This document shows, piece after piece, positions 23,801 through 30,100 of a stretch of 64,000 nucleotides of DNA (positions within the stretch are counted from its first letter, which is position 1; each line of letters opens with the position of its first letter). Below the pieces are notes generated by a model, which made no database searches, had not been told where the DNA came from, and saw nothing but the letters and a program-made list of their open reading frames with translations. The DNA is from CAXBNB01 sp049115735 (GTDB lineage Bacteria; Bacteroidota; Bacteroidia; Cytophagales; Cyclobacteriaceae): positions 21,365 to 85,364 of the forward strand of contig JAGDZP010000039.1 of NCBI GenBank assembly GCA_049115735.1, written 5' to 3'. Made by a program: the position numbers and the translations under genes.

Positions 23801-24288
23801 GCCACTCCATCAACCCATTCAGTGTTAGTTCCAACTCCATAAGGGTCAGCATTATCTGAAAAATATAGTATGTTATCCCCATCTGAATTGTCGTCAATAA
23901 TTAATGTGTAATCATTGCCATTAACCAATGAAATTCCTTGACCTGATAAATCAAATATGTTCACTCCTGCTGTTATTGAAACACCAGTAAGGGTAGATCC
24001 AATTTGACTACCTCCTTGTGTACCATCGTCCCCGCTCCATATTGATACTTCTGCATTTGAGATTACGCCATCTACATTATTTGCAATGGAACTAATCGTA
24101 ACAGAAGCGCTAAATACATTTCCACTACAAATAGCCCTAAATGACTGTCCAAAACTATTGGTAGCAGTTTGAGCGGATACGGCAGTCGAATTTGAAATTG
24201 TACACTGCGCCTGAACATTAGAGGATGCAAGAACCAGATACAACAAGACAAAAAGGCCTACTAGTGGTACGCCTAAATTTTTATTCAT
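5824..24288 (-). CDS. giant repetitive surface protein with T9SS type A sorting domain (6,154 aa)
   Basis: This is a very large protein exported by Sec and then by the type IX system; adhesion or surface-layer function is inferred. The frame is open from 24444, but the ATG at 24288 starts a clear signal peptide (MNKNLGVPLVGLFVLLYLVL). Approximate layout from that start: a lectin/CUB-like N-terminal domain (to 180); seven or eight ~100-residue Ig-like repeats (180-930); four SwmB/Big-type blocks introduced by Asp-rich DGxIDE motifs (930-2050); further Ig-like modules (2050-3450); a three-module super-repeat array (3450-4850); PKD domains (5365-5540); a MAM/jelly-roll-like domain (5550-5800); an Omp28/thioredoxin-like domain without its CxxC (5805-6060); and a type A sorting domain from YSLYPNP to the end (~6075-6154). 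It follows the TIR/STAND cluster on the same strand after 319 bp. Confidence 0.9.
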   Translation of the reverse strand: MNKNLGVPLVGLFVLLYLVLASSNVQAQCTISNSTAVSAQTATNSFGQSFRAICSGNVFSASVTISSIANNVDGVISNAEVSIWSGDDGTQGGSQIGSTLTGVSITAGVNIFDLSGQGISLVNGNDYTLIIDDNSDGDNILYFSDNADPYGVGTNTEWVDGVAVGGSDIDFSVDICSPPTLSAISVADECLGTDVTVDLTGLADGDYDIVYNVLGTNTITSMTATSVNISASAGSFNIANGGLTNTGGSNTVTVTKVIENATGCEQFGLSITDTFIVEAIPVVSGLAVGVSDECLGDDATASITGSLATGLYTITYDITTGPNAASGMTATANITGGGAGTFIVPAANLASTGTTDVLVITDIESQSGENCSVSLSESSPAFSVEPLPITGGMTVSIPSAVCEDVDATVTIGGGALADGDYIITYDITGGSNDATGLTSTTTISGGGGAGSFTVPGSILANSGTTNDLTVTDVAYATGQECAVSGVNEATGNFAVEAKPDVSSLAVSIPDPVCEDVSATATISGNLADDTYTITFNISGGVNNATGLTSTAVTTGGGGTFTISGDDLHTAGPGNVVTITEVQSTSGTMCSVAGLTVSSSTFVTEAAPDISGLGVSVSDECLGNDATASITGSLETGLYTITYDIITGPNAASGMTATANITGGGSGTFTVLAANLSSPGTTDELEITDIESQSGENCSVSLSESSAAFSIEPLPITGGMGVSMPSDVCQDADATATITGSLTDGDYLITYNITGGSNAVAGLTVTVSVTGGTGGGTFIVPGVSLINAESNGLTITDVAHTTGQQCAVNGVGVSTSGTFTVEAKPDVSSLAVSIDSYVGVSTDATASITSGGLLADGSYIVTYDITGGNATTDETSTATISGGGGVGAFTITAAELGSVSSTNTIIITDVQAQTGQNCTSSGLSVTSANFEVAAYPTIVSAAFFDTDTPPDGKIDEMVIELNENIDESSVDALDFDLSGGTGTVGVFSSYGSGNVGNNSDTGAGDEFATFEVSGINTTAITGIMATFTNGGNDGFKSLTTGLPAVDNGNITEIDKAGPAFVDGSISVQSGNAYVTMTFSEGIYASDLSSAIDFSDLITTNFSNGGGGATSVSITAVTDELDNTLSSNAVVLRAVLDVGGTVDNNGDDVFDIKPLDGMSIYDAAGNAMRSSEITDPTLNLNFIDPGNVPVFISALPNSDNSIIRITFSVIVDRDGDGGPKVLEYKSDKALFTKSYNDQGNGTTFSVPTPDGGNNKQDLDEVNGSDDQDDEWELDITVSANAIGNETFVLFTTADNKIKKSEDPGQGIGMLGTPTNDYTVTLADTYPDGFDDAGSSAIAYDTDGDGNIDEVAVILGDNVDDSTLDITSFSFDGVQPNSIISAPANATDNTPVADDNIFTLGFNTFVGTAVTGDLVFTQGTLRDDAASSSYDGTQGNLIQSGTLTPSDAAEPVIKNSFINSSNAYFELEFSEEVRKVAGGDFLTSDFQININNSAATVSVTDVRDEAGDPVSSSDILRFILGVAPNALSPDGTESVEISTDGSTVEDLADILLDASEAASNTLTFNDQQVTVVSADYTILAADQGYIEFTFSEGMFSEDGGGRAPRIANSVGGLITVNSWTNGTADCDEDDICFTYAANGSSATIDDAQNTDIEWKAGDDGSGGAGDAGKTISYNTNDASNITNYNGTKYRLYLNDINNGPFDGRETYTLAPADGGVSGRSTGGPMLDTYEYVFTMPDLVADDIANATVTTFDVDGDGDIDEVAVQMQDSVTDSSIIFGEFDIDGNVAIGVVGSPSNSVDPGNPNDQIFTLLFDISGTAATGSLDYNGSTLKDDGFSGGNSTATGSVATIDGAGPVITSAITADNDLNGKIDEIAIEFSETIVSLGLDENDFTLDGGSYTANAISIGASTATLTLDEIAGGGVYDTDATPTVTIVADVVEDLAGANNPAQAFGAADDGAAPYVTVTQIVSTSDATPDLGGIVDDPNATILVSVGTDFGLFATNNMDGTWTLPGTSITPLNPGGPYQVVLSTFDTFANVGTDAQTNDIVSVTGGVVISEPSSEIICIGEEVVLDNITLTETNSTDFASGGTFILSLPAGFEYNTGAIVTVTDNGGDVDVDANPVQYNGTTNFSIQLDNDNSDDDSDIITIIGLTVKAVGAVAANSEVISISGTAGYSTGQSQIGELSSLEVEDAITDVDVDGSTVTEYATSYTGTLVVNYNNAHGPTFTDGEEFTFSGGSVGEMVPGTDNGSSMTVFLTTGTTIGVNESLTGGLSGNTSTVSVATTAGTPYLVPFTITVNEGGYDAEWYDDSGSPIVIASGGGTTTNVELGATSPGLYSYDITIDNGTCENQPFRFNVLIYDDTDGDDVDSFYDRNFISDNPAVTLNLSNPTGHTILIYGDGVTVTNPTTDPIVVTFDPALAFDPNVQTTVNEITYSVTNDITGEQVVETVDFTVDLPSQIFTNGNLPLDMCASEFPRSFDLSTSLPGAQVLNYIYFRNATFGGNSEFWYRFASEITTYTGGAYTFNLNPTAANTETFTSWPSFNGFGGIDVPDGSGAALYVERGLSNPGGFNQENIFVYGDPIVELSNVADVYCGDDAPFALQRTATYATGFDGDSSNPTAIYKPIVESETAEISTGYVLFKADPEVVPAKGGPYAAAFTPYTSGPVVLADGEYDFSLFDSFGDGIYAPYTFEVVDADLAVIFSLTALGNPSFSLLEENFCIGTDPGCFKSPITVNLTTDNYPSETTWDITAASTYSFYADFTSSMTSTFNPSDPNQNGLDYTVEDESGDYRIVYTSEGLTPTGTCTGSTFFDVTINSIPEIGRLLSPLETGNTSPFVNYNNYPSFIGDVWQETSTNDTDYNGNDAFFVEYYGVNAVTSTGYFLTNETQSRYNWYREDLTPIIENGNWFLQFNQAYDNPATPAIEGPEAGKTYDFYFARVADGCVGELRKFTVNIYNETASPQLDATWVSGLDAQVSNAFEIETNHYQVEYCDTFLDIELEDPDDSGSIPASRKPDAYYKIYGANPDGSQNTSVVLDDYHTTGTLNASDLGIAPGTTTLTVYVSQVWNDQTPGSTATAELPYEGGEGPATRLDITVYGSPSVPTLAGDFPTLETLDLQICEGEVFTSFVNTATDIDEYIWYAPDMSTEIKRVPGGSTLNAIDLQPTIYYDKDVPAEYEFYVSRISNRNADTGFSGCESGLTRVTISVHPIADEAIVSSVDYADEEVDPIDVTYSVCILDYSVSDVLAASSTYSSAPFPGDEKVFLWYSANSGGVNSSLLYTGEMPTFGDLGMSDITAATTRYFNVVQRTDNSFFADMVGCDSPPAFVTVNFKVAEDFYFKSEVTPAVEYDLYNSGDQFCHDESYFDLAPSFSTSTSDADFIESNSYTYTLYEGGTNTIVEVASTPITGNGPLTMSLDAFHYASGGTDTGGSSTDFDLEIDYFDPIAECTRTKVFSFTINPQPVATFLIKGQDYENDPAYPDPIEVCYDDGVLDLEGVLPITLDPLANLSGNLFDSPSGAIGNLGNNKANFVIATAHPDPFAPEDSYDVTFTYTDLLGCDITLSKTIIVKPRPKPSGTEDVNQIQFTQICKESDAVSDSENEIAALIEMLDPADGASPISDYTNYTFDWTVNGSLVGSMSNTNSISFEESANNLNFSVVVTNPEGCQVTVVESHIKQDLPNLNIDGIGPGQQFCSSDSDVILTLKDGVVDAASSTITWTVDSYNTGAGTISTAQIFSGSGSNPTIDIDAWHVAAGGNSPTMGDIVGGPSTVHTITMTYQDNTRDYQGAFTQCSNIIERTITINPLPDISFDVEFLNELEGGYTETFCYDYGLISLQGIFADGSDLTGGSGSFSGPGVIPTGNSLATWNPEAAHGSDPHKVQTGYDITFTYTDPNGCIYAVTKTLNVDPLPDPVEFGPGNDQIQFSQICSESPIVAFVELDGISDYSNYTFDWDLPGDAIGNSSTVDNMVTYESAITNDAADHNFDISVTITNIVTGCSIQIDENHDQQELPELSFTKISDGGTFCQEESDLTLALSTDTGLITGSDLDNMSFSVTSSFAVNTVTTNSFTGEDANPVIDFQQWHLDAGGTVTGGTATTHTITVTYQDLSFNTYQGLNTNCTNTVSATITIYPDPDLSFTVKSVDIFDAGFVGTNGDDSSDEFCYDSGLIDLDGAFGTLTDGRGYTLEFGNGSFSSTTTPAAIIPTGANNNALFDPAIAHGTPHAARSTHTIRFTYNDEFGCENFVEKDIYVNPLPDPIEVAGGPQGGDQIKFFEICEESQIVAYVDLGIGDYSNYTFEWDLPNDATGITDYSGSRTPDMSGIVSVTGDVTANSITFSSDTRNFTISVTVTQGTATPGCGFTIIEDHEQQLLPELDFDFIEDNDEYCTDFGSFTTILTDGGSPVPAGDIVSWSVDSYNSANSATAQIASGGGTNVEIDFLGIPGSTMGWHELAGGNAPVNYDTDNNGSPDEYRIIGGPSTVHTITVEYKDKSREYQENESQCINTISRTITMHPRADISFTVNDVDINSSTFEGIAGDDSGDEFCYDDDLVDLVGAFGTDTDGDVFAGGGTFSGPGVVPTGNNLATFNPAVAHPSEHAPRAAYTIQYTYSDINACEHVIYKDIHVNPLPDPIEVTGSDDPAEDGAQIKFQDICEGSPITAFVELDGISDYSDYTFDWDLPNDATDIQDANGNSIILNRGLASVSGMSNGNFITYSSASIVFTIDVTITKGISGCSYFISEDHVQQPLPDLNFTLITDGEEFCQEDVDLELALSTNTGIIAGSDLANLSYSVVGSSVASSATFTDSGTGNPVIDFMTWHLGAGGSEVGGEFTSHTITMTYQDLSFDQYQGNFNNCTSTTDITIKIYPRPTLSYTYEQQGTSADEEVCVDEGRLTLRSSLAEESGITVATFSVSDFTPTPAALEDNNDGTADINIERLFLDAINAGMLDDSGATATRSSRSITVDIDLFYETEFLCTNLIAQSVTIHNLPVPEYDITQNGSSLVVAGVVEVCIDDISDADAAIADRILLTDVTNQVVQGSRTSASFVENNYELGATSLENVGTSGQAYFYPRAAIQVAEAANPTLVTATSIDFIFDMSYTNEFGCTGSTLASDAEAGVVDYDNRMIIRVYRTPEPTIKVDVAGFSRDESDYCIDHDIDADPIRLFVEDITFDTGTGSGGTFVSDPPLSAAALYGAIVNGSGFDEIYFNPEEAYAEHPTANTDNGDVATFEITYIYSTSDKACANVPSESTIEITVNPKPFVEFIVDQGVGTANNEFCIDDEVLPIRGFAFTELSQTTDISDLGQGDFATNITGSPGVTKNVNNIYDVNFTNAYNANGGTRTHTVTYTYVNNETGCYNSATQDIIINTKPIVDIDAIGGCDKLPVEFTFTTLETAPEDGIASVLWDFDDFLAEDDNDPNTFNSSTDFAPIKTYSEAGEYFPSLVATSDKGCTSVEVTRNVQIGDIPDVNFTVEGICDDSEFTFVASPTSVSFGTVKSISFDYDDGSDPVFIDTQGNPDNFTLKHSYIDPGVYDVQLILTTNNDCIEIHERKVAVQPTAVAPYFEDFDAAVPQTRDFTEWSYDPGTEIRSTTGGSESGVVIEAAGWSVDFRPLDDKEQTDNGDGDWGKLPSDFNTWQFGVPSGVLINNDTNHGNVWATNLDGNYNSNEVLSWIYTPCFDISALERPMVSFDKIYHFVDQRDGVVLQYSVDGGLTWLVLGSIENGDATGMEWYTHADISGFPGQQFENEGGSARDYGWASNLDPDANTNLAEWTSSRHKLDEIEIGDKGVIFRFALGTNPSDESEGFALDNFRVDERVKNVLLEQFSNTNTDDSRTVTEDINDILGDISQNNDDIISINYHTSFAGELDVYDGSTNPPILTNPDPISILNTEDPSARSAYYGIADAPASVLDGQFELGDPEAEETVIPWTRNDIARSSLEDALFDIVISDNFGSDPMVLEVDVTATAQADIGDGTARELALYIAIIEKDVELIGASNAERTSINALRKMLPSGIGLREEKEFLSGVSIQTTQSWDITNNVDASDLAIVVFVQDVESKTIYQTVMKDVVGKTSPTITGIDNTLNGEDYSLYPNPANQEVFVVFEKTTIEVMHWSIYDQTGKVYKFGKLKPGAEGFSLETRHFPAGMYFISLNGENLKFRNKKLMITH
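9690..13860 (-). repeat. array of four three-module super-repeats (about 1.0-1.14 kb each)
   Basis: Each unit encodes three Ig-like modules in the same order. One contains a CYD-GL-DL motif, one an ICEES or ICSES motif with SDYSNYTFDWDLP, and one an FCQEESDL-like motif with a WHLDAGG stretch. The CYD anchors lie near 13838, 12818, 11813 and 10670, giving periods of 1,020, 1,005 and 1,143 bp. The oldest copy (near 13.8 kb) is the most diverged. Array limits are approximate. Confidence 0.75.
22174..22227 (-). repeat. copy 2 of a 54-bp perfect direct repeat (period 978)
   Basis: These 54 bases are identical to 23152-23205, exactly 978 bp (326 codons) away. They encode the GENCSVSLSES stretch at the end of one Ig-like repeat. 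They mark a three-repeat block that was duplicated inside the giant gene. Confidence 0.9.
23152..23205 (-). repeat. copy 1 of a 54-bp perfect direct repeat (period 978)
   Basis: Identical to 22174-22227. Flanking sequence stays highly similar, with the same 978-bp offset, for several hundred bases around the CLGDDATASITG and CLGNDATASITG motifs. Confidence 0.9.
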
Positions 24289-24607
24289 AGTAGACAAGAG
24301 CAAATCAGAGCACAATTTTAGCTTAGTAATTCTAGATGAGAAGGGATTAGCGTTGTAGTCGTTCGTCATATCGCTTGCATTAATATTGTTCAAATAATCC
24401 AATTTCAATATTGAATTAAATAGATGTCTTTTGTTGTGGAACACTTGTAATCATTCAATAATATCACTTTCTCAATTGAATTTTTAGTAGATTTTATTGC
24501 ACTACATGAATAATTCGCTTTTTCCACGTTAATTTCTTTTTCTAATGTAGATAGTTTTAAATAATTATTCAAATAATAAAATTAAATATTAGAATAATTA
24601 CATATTA
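24289..24607. other. 319-bp AT-rich gap before the giant gene
   Basis: No gene is seen. The minus-strand frame of the giant protein stays open to 24444, but the signal peptide at 24288 argues that this part is leader. A weak AT-only inverted repeat, TAATTATTC at 562-570 and GAATAATTA at 592-600 of the 24 kb block, sits just after the lipoprotein stop. It could be a poor terminator. I found no TAnnTTTG promoter match, so read-through from the upstream cluster remains possible. Confidence 0.5.
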
Positions 24608-26032
24608 TCATTTTAGCAACTCACCGTTACGATTTAGCTTCATCAGCATCATCATGGTAGAATTGGTTCCACCGAAATCATTAGTTCCAGCTACCATCAA
24701 TTTACCATCTGCCAGTTCTACCAGCGCATTGGCACTGTCATCCCCAAGACCACCGAATTTCCTTACCCATAGCCCATCAAGAAATTCAGAACTTCCTTCA
24801 TTTTGAACACGTCCAAATGAATTGGTCTTTACTAAGAAAACGTCCTCCCCACTATTGTCACCATCCAAGAAACCACCAATTCTTTTACCACCAATCAGGA
24901 AGCCACCTCCATTTAGTTCAATAACATCATTGCCATTACATGGAATTGTTTGACCACTTTCACTATCTTGAATATTTAATGTCTCAAAATATGTTAGCGT
25001 CCTATTGGCAGTTACCTTCATTAAAATAATTCGATTGTCATCATCTACTCCATCAGTTGATACGTTTTCGGCATCTTCGGAAGAAGTGCCAACAATAATA
25101 AATCCTCCATCACTTGTTGCCCTCATAGTGGCAGCATAGTCATTGGTGGCAGAAGCAGGTCCTGACCCGAATACTTTAAATTGTTCTGTTCCTTTACCCC
25201 CGTTAGCATCAGTGGTAGCAAAAATAATATTCTCTCCCTGACCGGCACCATCCTTATCTACCGTGGTAGATCCCAAAATGGCGAATCCACCACCAGGTGT
25301 TTTCAAAATAGTTCTTCCCTGGTCACTTCCAACAAATCCAAGTGTTAACTCCCAAAGTCTGTTTCCATCTGCATCTATTTTGTGCATATAAATATCAGTT
25401 GGATCCGTGTCGGTAGAAACAAAACCATCCTTTGTCTCATCTACGCTCGTGGTGGTTCCCACCATCACAAATCCACCATCAGTATCTTCTATGATGTCGT
25501 AACCTTCCTCATTAGACTCCTCTGTAGTGTTCATGTTGGAGTAGGTCTGAGTCCAGGTGATTTGACCATCTCCAGCTAACTTGTATACGATAATATCAGT
25601 ATAAAAATCCTGATCTGCGGTATTCCCAGTTAGCCCGGTAGTAATAACTGTTGTACCAATCATTATAAAACCACCATCAGATGTTGCCTTGATTGTCCCC
25701 GGAATTTGATTTTCTCTATCCAGGTCGAATAATATTGGACTATTCTGCGCTTCATTACCTTCAGCATCGGTGAACACCAAATAGAAGTCAGTATCGATTA
25801 CTGGATCATCTGTACCAGTCACACCCTTCAATTCTTCAGTATTTGAAGATCCCATAATCACAAAGCCATTGTCCGTTACTATAACCTCCTCACCCGTTTC
25901 CACTGACTGGTCACCATAAAACTTAACAAAAAAGTCCTCAGGAAGTGGACTAGATGTATCAGTAGGAGAACAGCCCAAACCAAACAATGTTAGTAAGCCT
26001 ATTGCCAAATACTTTATCCTAATTATATTCAT
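24608..26032 (-). CDS. lipoprotein with propeller-like GGF repeats (474 aa)
   Basis: This is an outer-membrane or surface lipoprotein of unknown role. The frame is open from 26140, but the ATG at 26032 begins a lipoprotein signal peptide ending LLTLFGLGC, and this start leaves a 16-bp gap to the preceding gene. The mature part has repeated blades marked by DGGFIMIGTT, DGGFVMVGTT, GGGFAILGST, DGGFIIVGTS, GGGFLIGGKR and DGKLMVAGTN. This pattern suggests a beta-propeller of six or seven blades. It is last in the five-gene TIR/STAND cluster, where it could be the surface-exposed sensor. The fold is inferred from the repeats. Confidence 0.8.
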   Translation of the reverse strand: MNIIRIKYLAIGLLTLFGLGCSPTDTSSPLPEDFFVKFYGDQSVETGEEVIVTDNGFVIMGSSNTEELKGVTGTDDPVIDTDFYLVFTDAEGNEAQNSPILFDLDRENQIPGTIKATSDGGFIMIGTTVITTGLTGNTADQDFYTDIIVYKLAGDGQITWTQTYSNMNTTEESNEEGYDIIEDTDGGFVMVGTTTSVDETKDGFVSTDTDPTDIYMHKIDADGNRLWELTLGFVGSDQGRTILKTPGGGFAILGSTTVDKDGAGQGENIIFATTDANGGKGTEQFKVFGSGPASATNDYAATMRATSDGGFIIVGTSSEDAENVSTDGVDDDNRIILMKVTANRTLTYFETLNIQDSESGQTIPCNGNDVIELNGGGFLIGGKRIGGFLDGDNSGEDVFLVKTNSFGRVQNEGSSEFLDGLWVRKFGGLGDDSANALVELADGKLMVAGTNDFGGTNSTMMMLMKLNRNGELLK

Positions 26033-26048
26033 TCTGGAATGTTGAATT

Positions 26049-27158
26049 TTATTTTCGATATTTTTTAAGCTTCCTGGGGTTATAAATGGAAAGCACATAT
26101 CCAATATTAGCTGATATGGCATCCAGCGACTGATTATCATCTACCTGAGCCAGCCTGAATACTGTAGTCTGATCTACATACCTATTATCAGAGTTGACAA
26201 CATTAGTCTGCCCTTTAGAGTACTTTAATTCAAACTTGAAAAAATGTGTTTTCAATTTATACTTAAACCCTAGCCCTGCAATTATTGCATAGTTCAAATT
26301 GTTTCTCTCCTCTGTCGTCTTTAAAGTCTGGTCAGTAGCACTTATAGTCTGTGCACCGGATCTTGTACCTTGCTTTCGAGAAGAACCAATTAGCATATTT
26401 CCTTCAGCACCACCAAATACAAAGGGAATCATTTTAGAATCCAAGTCTATATTGTATCTGAGCATCAGTGGAACGTCCAAATAGTTGGCAGCTTCGGTAA
26501 AGTTTAATTCAGAAAAGGCATCACCTTCTACTCCAATCACCGCTTTTGTCAATGAGTACTTCTTAGCAGTATACATCACTCCCAAAGAGGCTTCAAGGCC
26601 CTTAAATCCAAATTCCCGTTCGATCGCCAAACCAATTTGGGTTCCTATTTTTGGCGCTATACTTTCTCTATGATCTATCGTATTTGTAGTGCCAAATCTT
26701 TGAATTGTATTTACATCAGTCCTGTTTGCACCTGCATTAACAGCAATTCTGAAAATAGGCTTTGTGCGGAACTTCTGATATAAATATTGAAACTCCGCAG
26801 GGTCAGTCAATGGGTTGATTGGGTGCTCTGGATCTGATTTCAGAAGTTGTATCAATTCTAACTCAGCCTTTGGCTCATTATCCGAAAATAAATGAACCAG
26901 GGTCAACAACCTATGCGCACGAATGATCTCCTCTTTTGAAAACCCTCCTTTTTCAAAGCCCGGTTCAAGGTTCTTTTCAATTTTTGATAGGTTCCCTTTT
27001 TCAAAATCATCCTCTGCCCTACTCAGGATAAGGGAATAGTTTGTAGCTGTGCCTTCCTCTGCCTTTTTACCAGTAATCAACCCAAATTGACCATGAGAAT
27101 CCAGGTTCAATCCCAAAAGGATTCCAACTACCAGCAGAATATATTTTTGTATCCGCAT
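26049..27158 (-). CDS. outer-membrane beta-barrel protein, porin family (369 aa)
   Basis: This is an OmpA/PorT-like barrel of the type annotated as OMP_b-brl_2. The signal peptide ends LGLNLDSHGQ. Residues about 30-130 form a helical periplasmic part with a TPR-like feel (EEIIRAHRLLTLVHLF, then LLKSDPEHPINPLTDPAEF). From about residue 130 the sequence alternates polar and hydrophobic residues in strand-like stretches to the end, with a basic tail (YNPRKLKKYRK). It lies 15 bp after the STAND gene and 16 bp before the lipoprotein, so it is almost certainly in the same operon. Helical arms of this type often contact periplasmic partners; that role here is inferred. Confidence 0.85.
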   Translation of the reverse strand: MRIQKYILLVVGILLGLNLDSHGQFGLITGKKAEEGTATNYSLILSRAEDDFEKGNLSKIEKNLEPGFEKGGFSKEEIIRAHRLLTLVHLFSDNEPKAELELIQLLKSDPEHPINPLTDPAEFQYLYQKFRTKPIFRIAVNAGANRTDVNTIQRFGTTNTIDHRESIAPKIGTQIGLAIEREFGFKGLEASLGVMYTAKKYSLTKAVIGVEGDAFSELNFTEAANYLDVPLMLRYNIDLDSKMIPFVFGGAEGNMLIGSSRKQGTRSGAQTISATDQTLKTTEERNNLNYAIIAGLGFKYKLKTHFFKFELKYSKGQTNVVNSDNRYVDQTTVFRLAQVDDNQSLDAISANIGYVLSIYNPRKLKKYRK

Positions 27159-27173
27159 AAATTTTATTGCTAT

Positions 27174-30100
27174 TTATTGTCCTACTTGTTCTTCCTTCTT
27201 TGGCTTCCCTTCACAAGCATAACTATAATCTATATCGTCTGCCACATATGCCTCCCAGGTAGATTGACTCATATTTTCAGTAATGTAACTACATATTTCA
27301 TCAGCCATGGCATTAGGCTTCACAGGCCACCTTCTTATTTTGGCGTCACCAGCACCAGTAACAAGATATTCACCCTGAGGGTTAAAGCTTACCGACCAAA
27401 CCCATCTTTCAGCCTCGATCCCCTTACTATGATCGTCTAATTCTATAGGTAGATCATTCAGGTTTTCCATTATCCAGAGCCTTGCTGTACCGTCGCGACT
27501 GGTTGATGCTAACAAACTGTTATCCGCATTAAATTGTAAATCTGTAATGTCAGACTCATGACCAGTAAGTTTTTTGATTATGCTTCTTTTGTCCAAATCC
27601 CAGACAACCAGTGTACCCGTATCATCACCAAACACCAAAGTACTACCATCACTACTGAATGTAATAGCACTTATTGGATTCTTATCCATATTATATAGTT
27701 GCCGCTCCTGATATCCATTCTCCATGTCCCATAAGACAACATTGCCTTCTTCGTTTCCTCCAGCTAATGTTTTACCGTCAGGGCTAATAGCCAGTGCCTT
27801 AATACGAGTTGAAACCTGAGCAATAGTGGTATTTGTGGAGAAGTCATTCAACCTTACAAAACCATCACCCGATGTATAGACAAACCCTTGATTATTTGGT
27901 AAAAATTCCAAGTCAAATACGGCTCCAGCATGACCGGTAATCTTTTTAGGCTCTGTTTCACTGGAAGTAAGGTTATAAAGGAATACCTCAAAGTTATCAC
28001 TACCTAAAGCCAACCATTGTTCATTATTACTGATATCTACCACACGATTCACAAAACTGGTAGAATCCAGCACTTCAAAAGAACGTTCATCGTTAGTCAT
28101 GTCCCATTTGAGTATTTTGCCCTCAGAGCCTGCAGAATACAGGCTTTTACCATCCTTAGAATATACAACAGACCTAACAGCCCCATCATGGCCAGTGAAA
28201 TGGTTTCTATGATATTGTGCTTCTTCACCGTACGGAAGCATAGTTGTGTCCTTGGTAAGCTCTCTTAGCGCATAGTAAACTCCTGCGTATACATCACCAT
28301 TGTAATCTTTGTCACCATACTCATCATAGAATAAGAATCCCTGGCGAGCAATATTGCCTTGCTGCTCAGCGTTATTCTTAATCTTCTGAGATTTGATGGC
28401 CATAGACTGTGCAATCGCCTGATAGCGAAGACGGTCGGCTGCAGCTTTTGCCTCTTCCGCTTCCTGAGCTCTTTGGGCCGCTAATTCTGATTGTTTTTTT
28501 GCTTCAGCAGCTTGTTTATCAGCCTCTATTTGAGCCAATCTTGCTTCTTCAGCATTTGCCTGAGCATCGGCCTTAGCAACCTCTGCCGCTTGACGAGCAA
28601 GCTCTGCTTCATTTGCTGCCTCTTGAGCTAGTTCCTTCTGCCTAAGAGCATCATTTTGAGCTTCAATTGCCTCTGCGGCTCTTTGTTCTGCAATAGCCGC
28701 CTGTTTATCGGCCTCAATTTGGGCCTTTTCAGCCTTTAAAAGGTTCTGTTCTGCCTCGATTGTCTTCTTCTCTGCTTCATTTGCCTGAATACGTGCCATT
28801 ACTACAAAGAAAATAGAGACTAGTGCTGCAGCGGCCAAAAATAAGGCCATATAACGTGATCTTCTAAGTGCCCTCTTCTGCAAAAGTTCCTTGTTCCTCT
28901 GCTCAGTATCATAGGCTTTCTTACTAGTCTCCAGGAATACGATGGTCCGCTCAAAAGCCGGCTCATATCTCTGTCCCCAAACGAGTGTCGGATTATTTTC
29001 CTCCTGCCAGTTAAGCGCCAACTGTAGATCGGGCATTTTCCATAACCCTGCCCTTCCCAACTGGAATCTTTCAGCAGATTCCGCCAGTTTCAAATACATC
29101 TCAGCTGATCTGGATTCTTCTTCCAACCAGGCTTTAAGCCTTGTCCAAATCCTCATCAAACTTTCATGAGAAATATCGATTACAGTTTCTGAATCTATTC
29201 TTACACCATGTGGAGGCATCAAAAGTGTTCTTCCTGGCTCGCGGAATTTATCTACTACTCTGATTACCTCTTCTTCGTTTACTCCTGCAATGGCAGCTAT
29301 GGTGGCTAGCTTAGTAGGACGTCTGATTCCCGAAGATTCTGTACCTCTTTCCGTCAAGGCTTTAAACATGACCTCACAAATCTGCTGCTCTCGTTTGGAT
29401 AAAGAATCAAAAGCCTCATTTGCATGCTGAGAAAGTGCTTCCCTAAGGGTTCCAATGGCATTATAGTGCCTAAGATCCATAGGTTCATCTTCCTTCTTGT
29501 TTTCCTTCCAAAATGCCCAGGTACGCATCAATGCGTGCTGCACAATTGGTAATTGGTCAGGGTTGTCCCCTATATCATTCAATAACTGTTGAGTCAAACG
29601 AGGTGCAATTTTACCACCACCAACAGCCACAGGACCTTCAATGGCCAGTCTTTTCTGATCTCTAGTCATTTGAGGGATCAAATAGTGACTATCGTTGATC
29701 ATTTGTGTCAGATCGGGGAAACTCGCACAATCACCAATAAAATCAGAACGCATAGTCAATGCCACATAGACTGGAGCGTCATACTGGTGAACAGCCTCCA
29801 ACAGAAGATTGACAAATGCTGATGATTCATCAAGATCAGAAGATAGCGTTTCAAGCTTTTTGTATCTAAACAATTCTTCAAACTGATCGACCAGGATCAA
29901 TACATTCTGATTATCAGATGCTTTCAGTTGTTTTATAACCTCTATGAGCCCCAAGGAACTACTCCTAAGCACCGTGGAAGTAATAGTCTTGCGAATCAAC
30001 TGCTCTTCGTTATCTAGGTTTTGATAACCTTGATCTTTCATCAGCAATGATTCAGCCAGATTGTCAATTGGCCCACCTCCGGGTCTTGTCACAACTATTC

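Noticed and set aside
24289..24444. Upstream extension of the giant protein (52 residues before the signal peptide)
   Set aside because: The frame is open, but the ATG at 24288 starts a standard signal peptide. The extra residues are hydrophilic and would block export.
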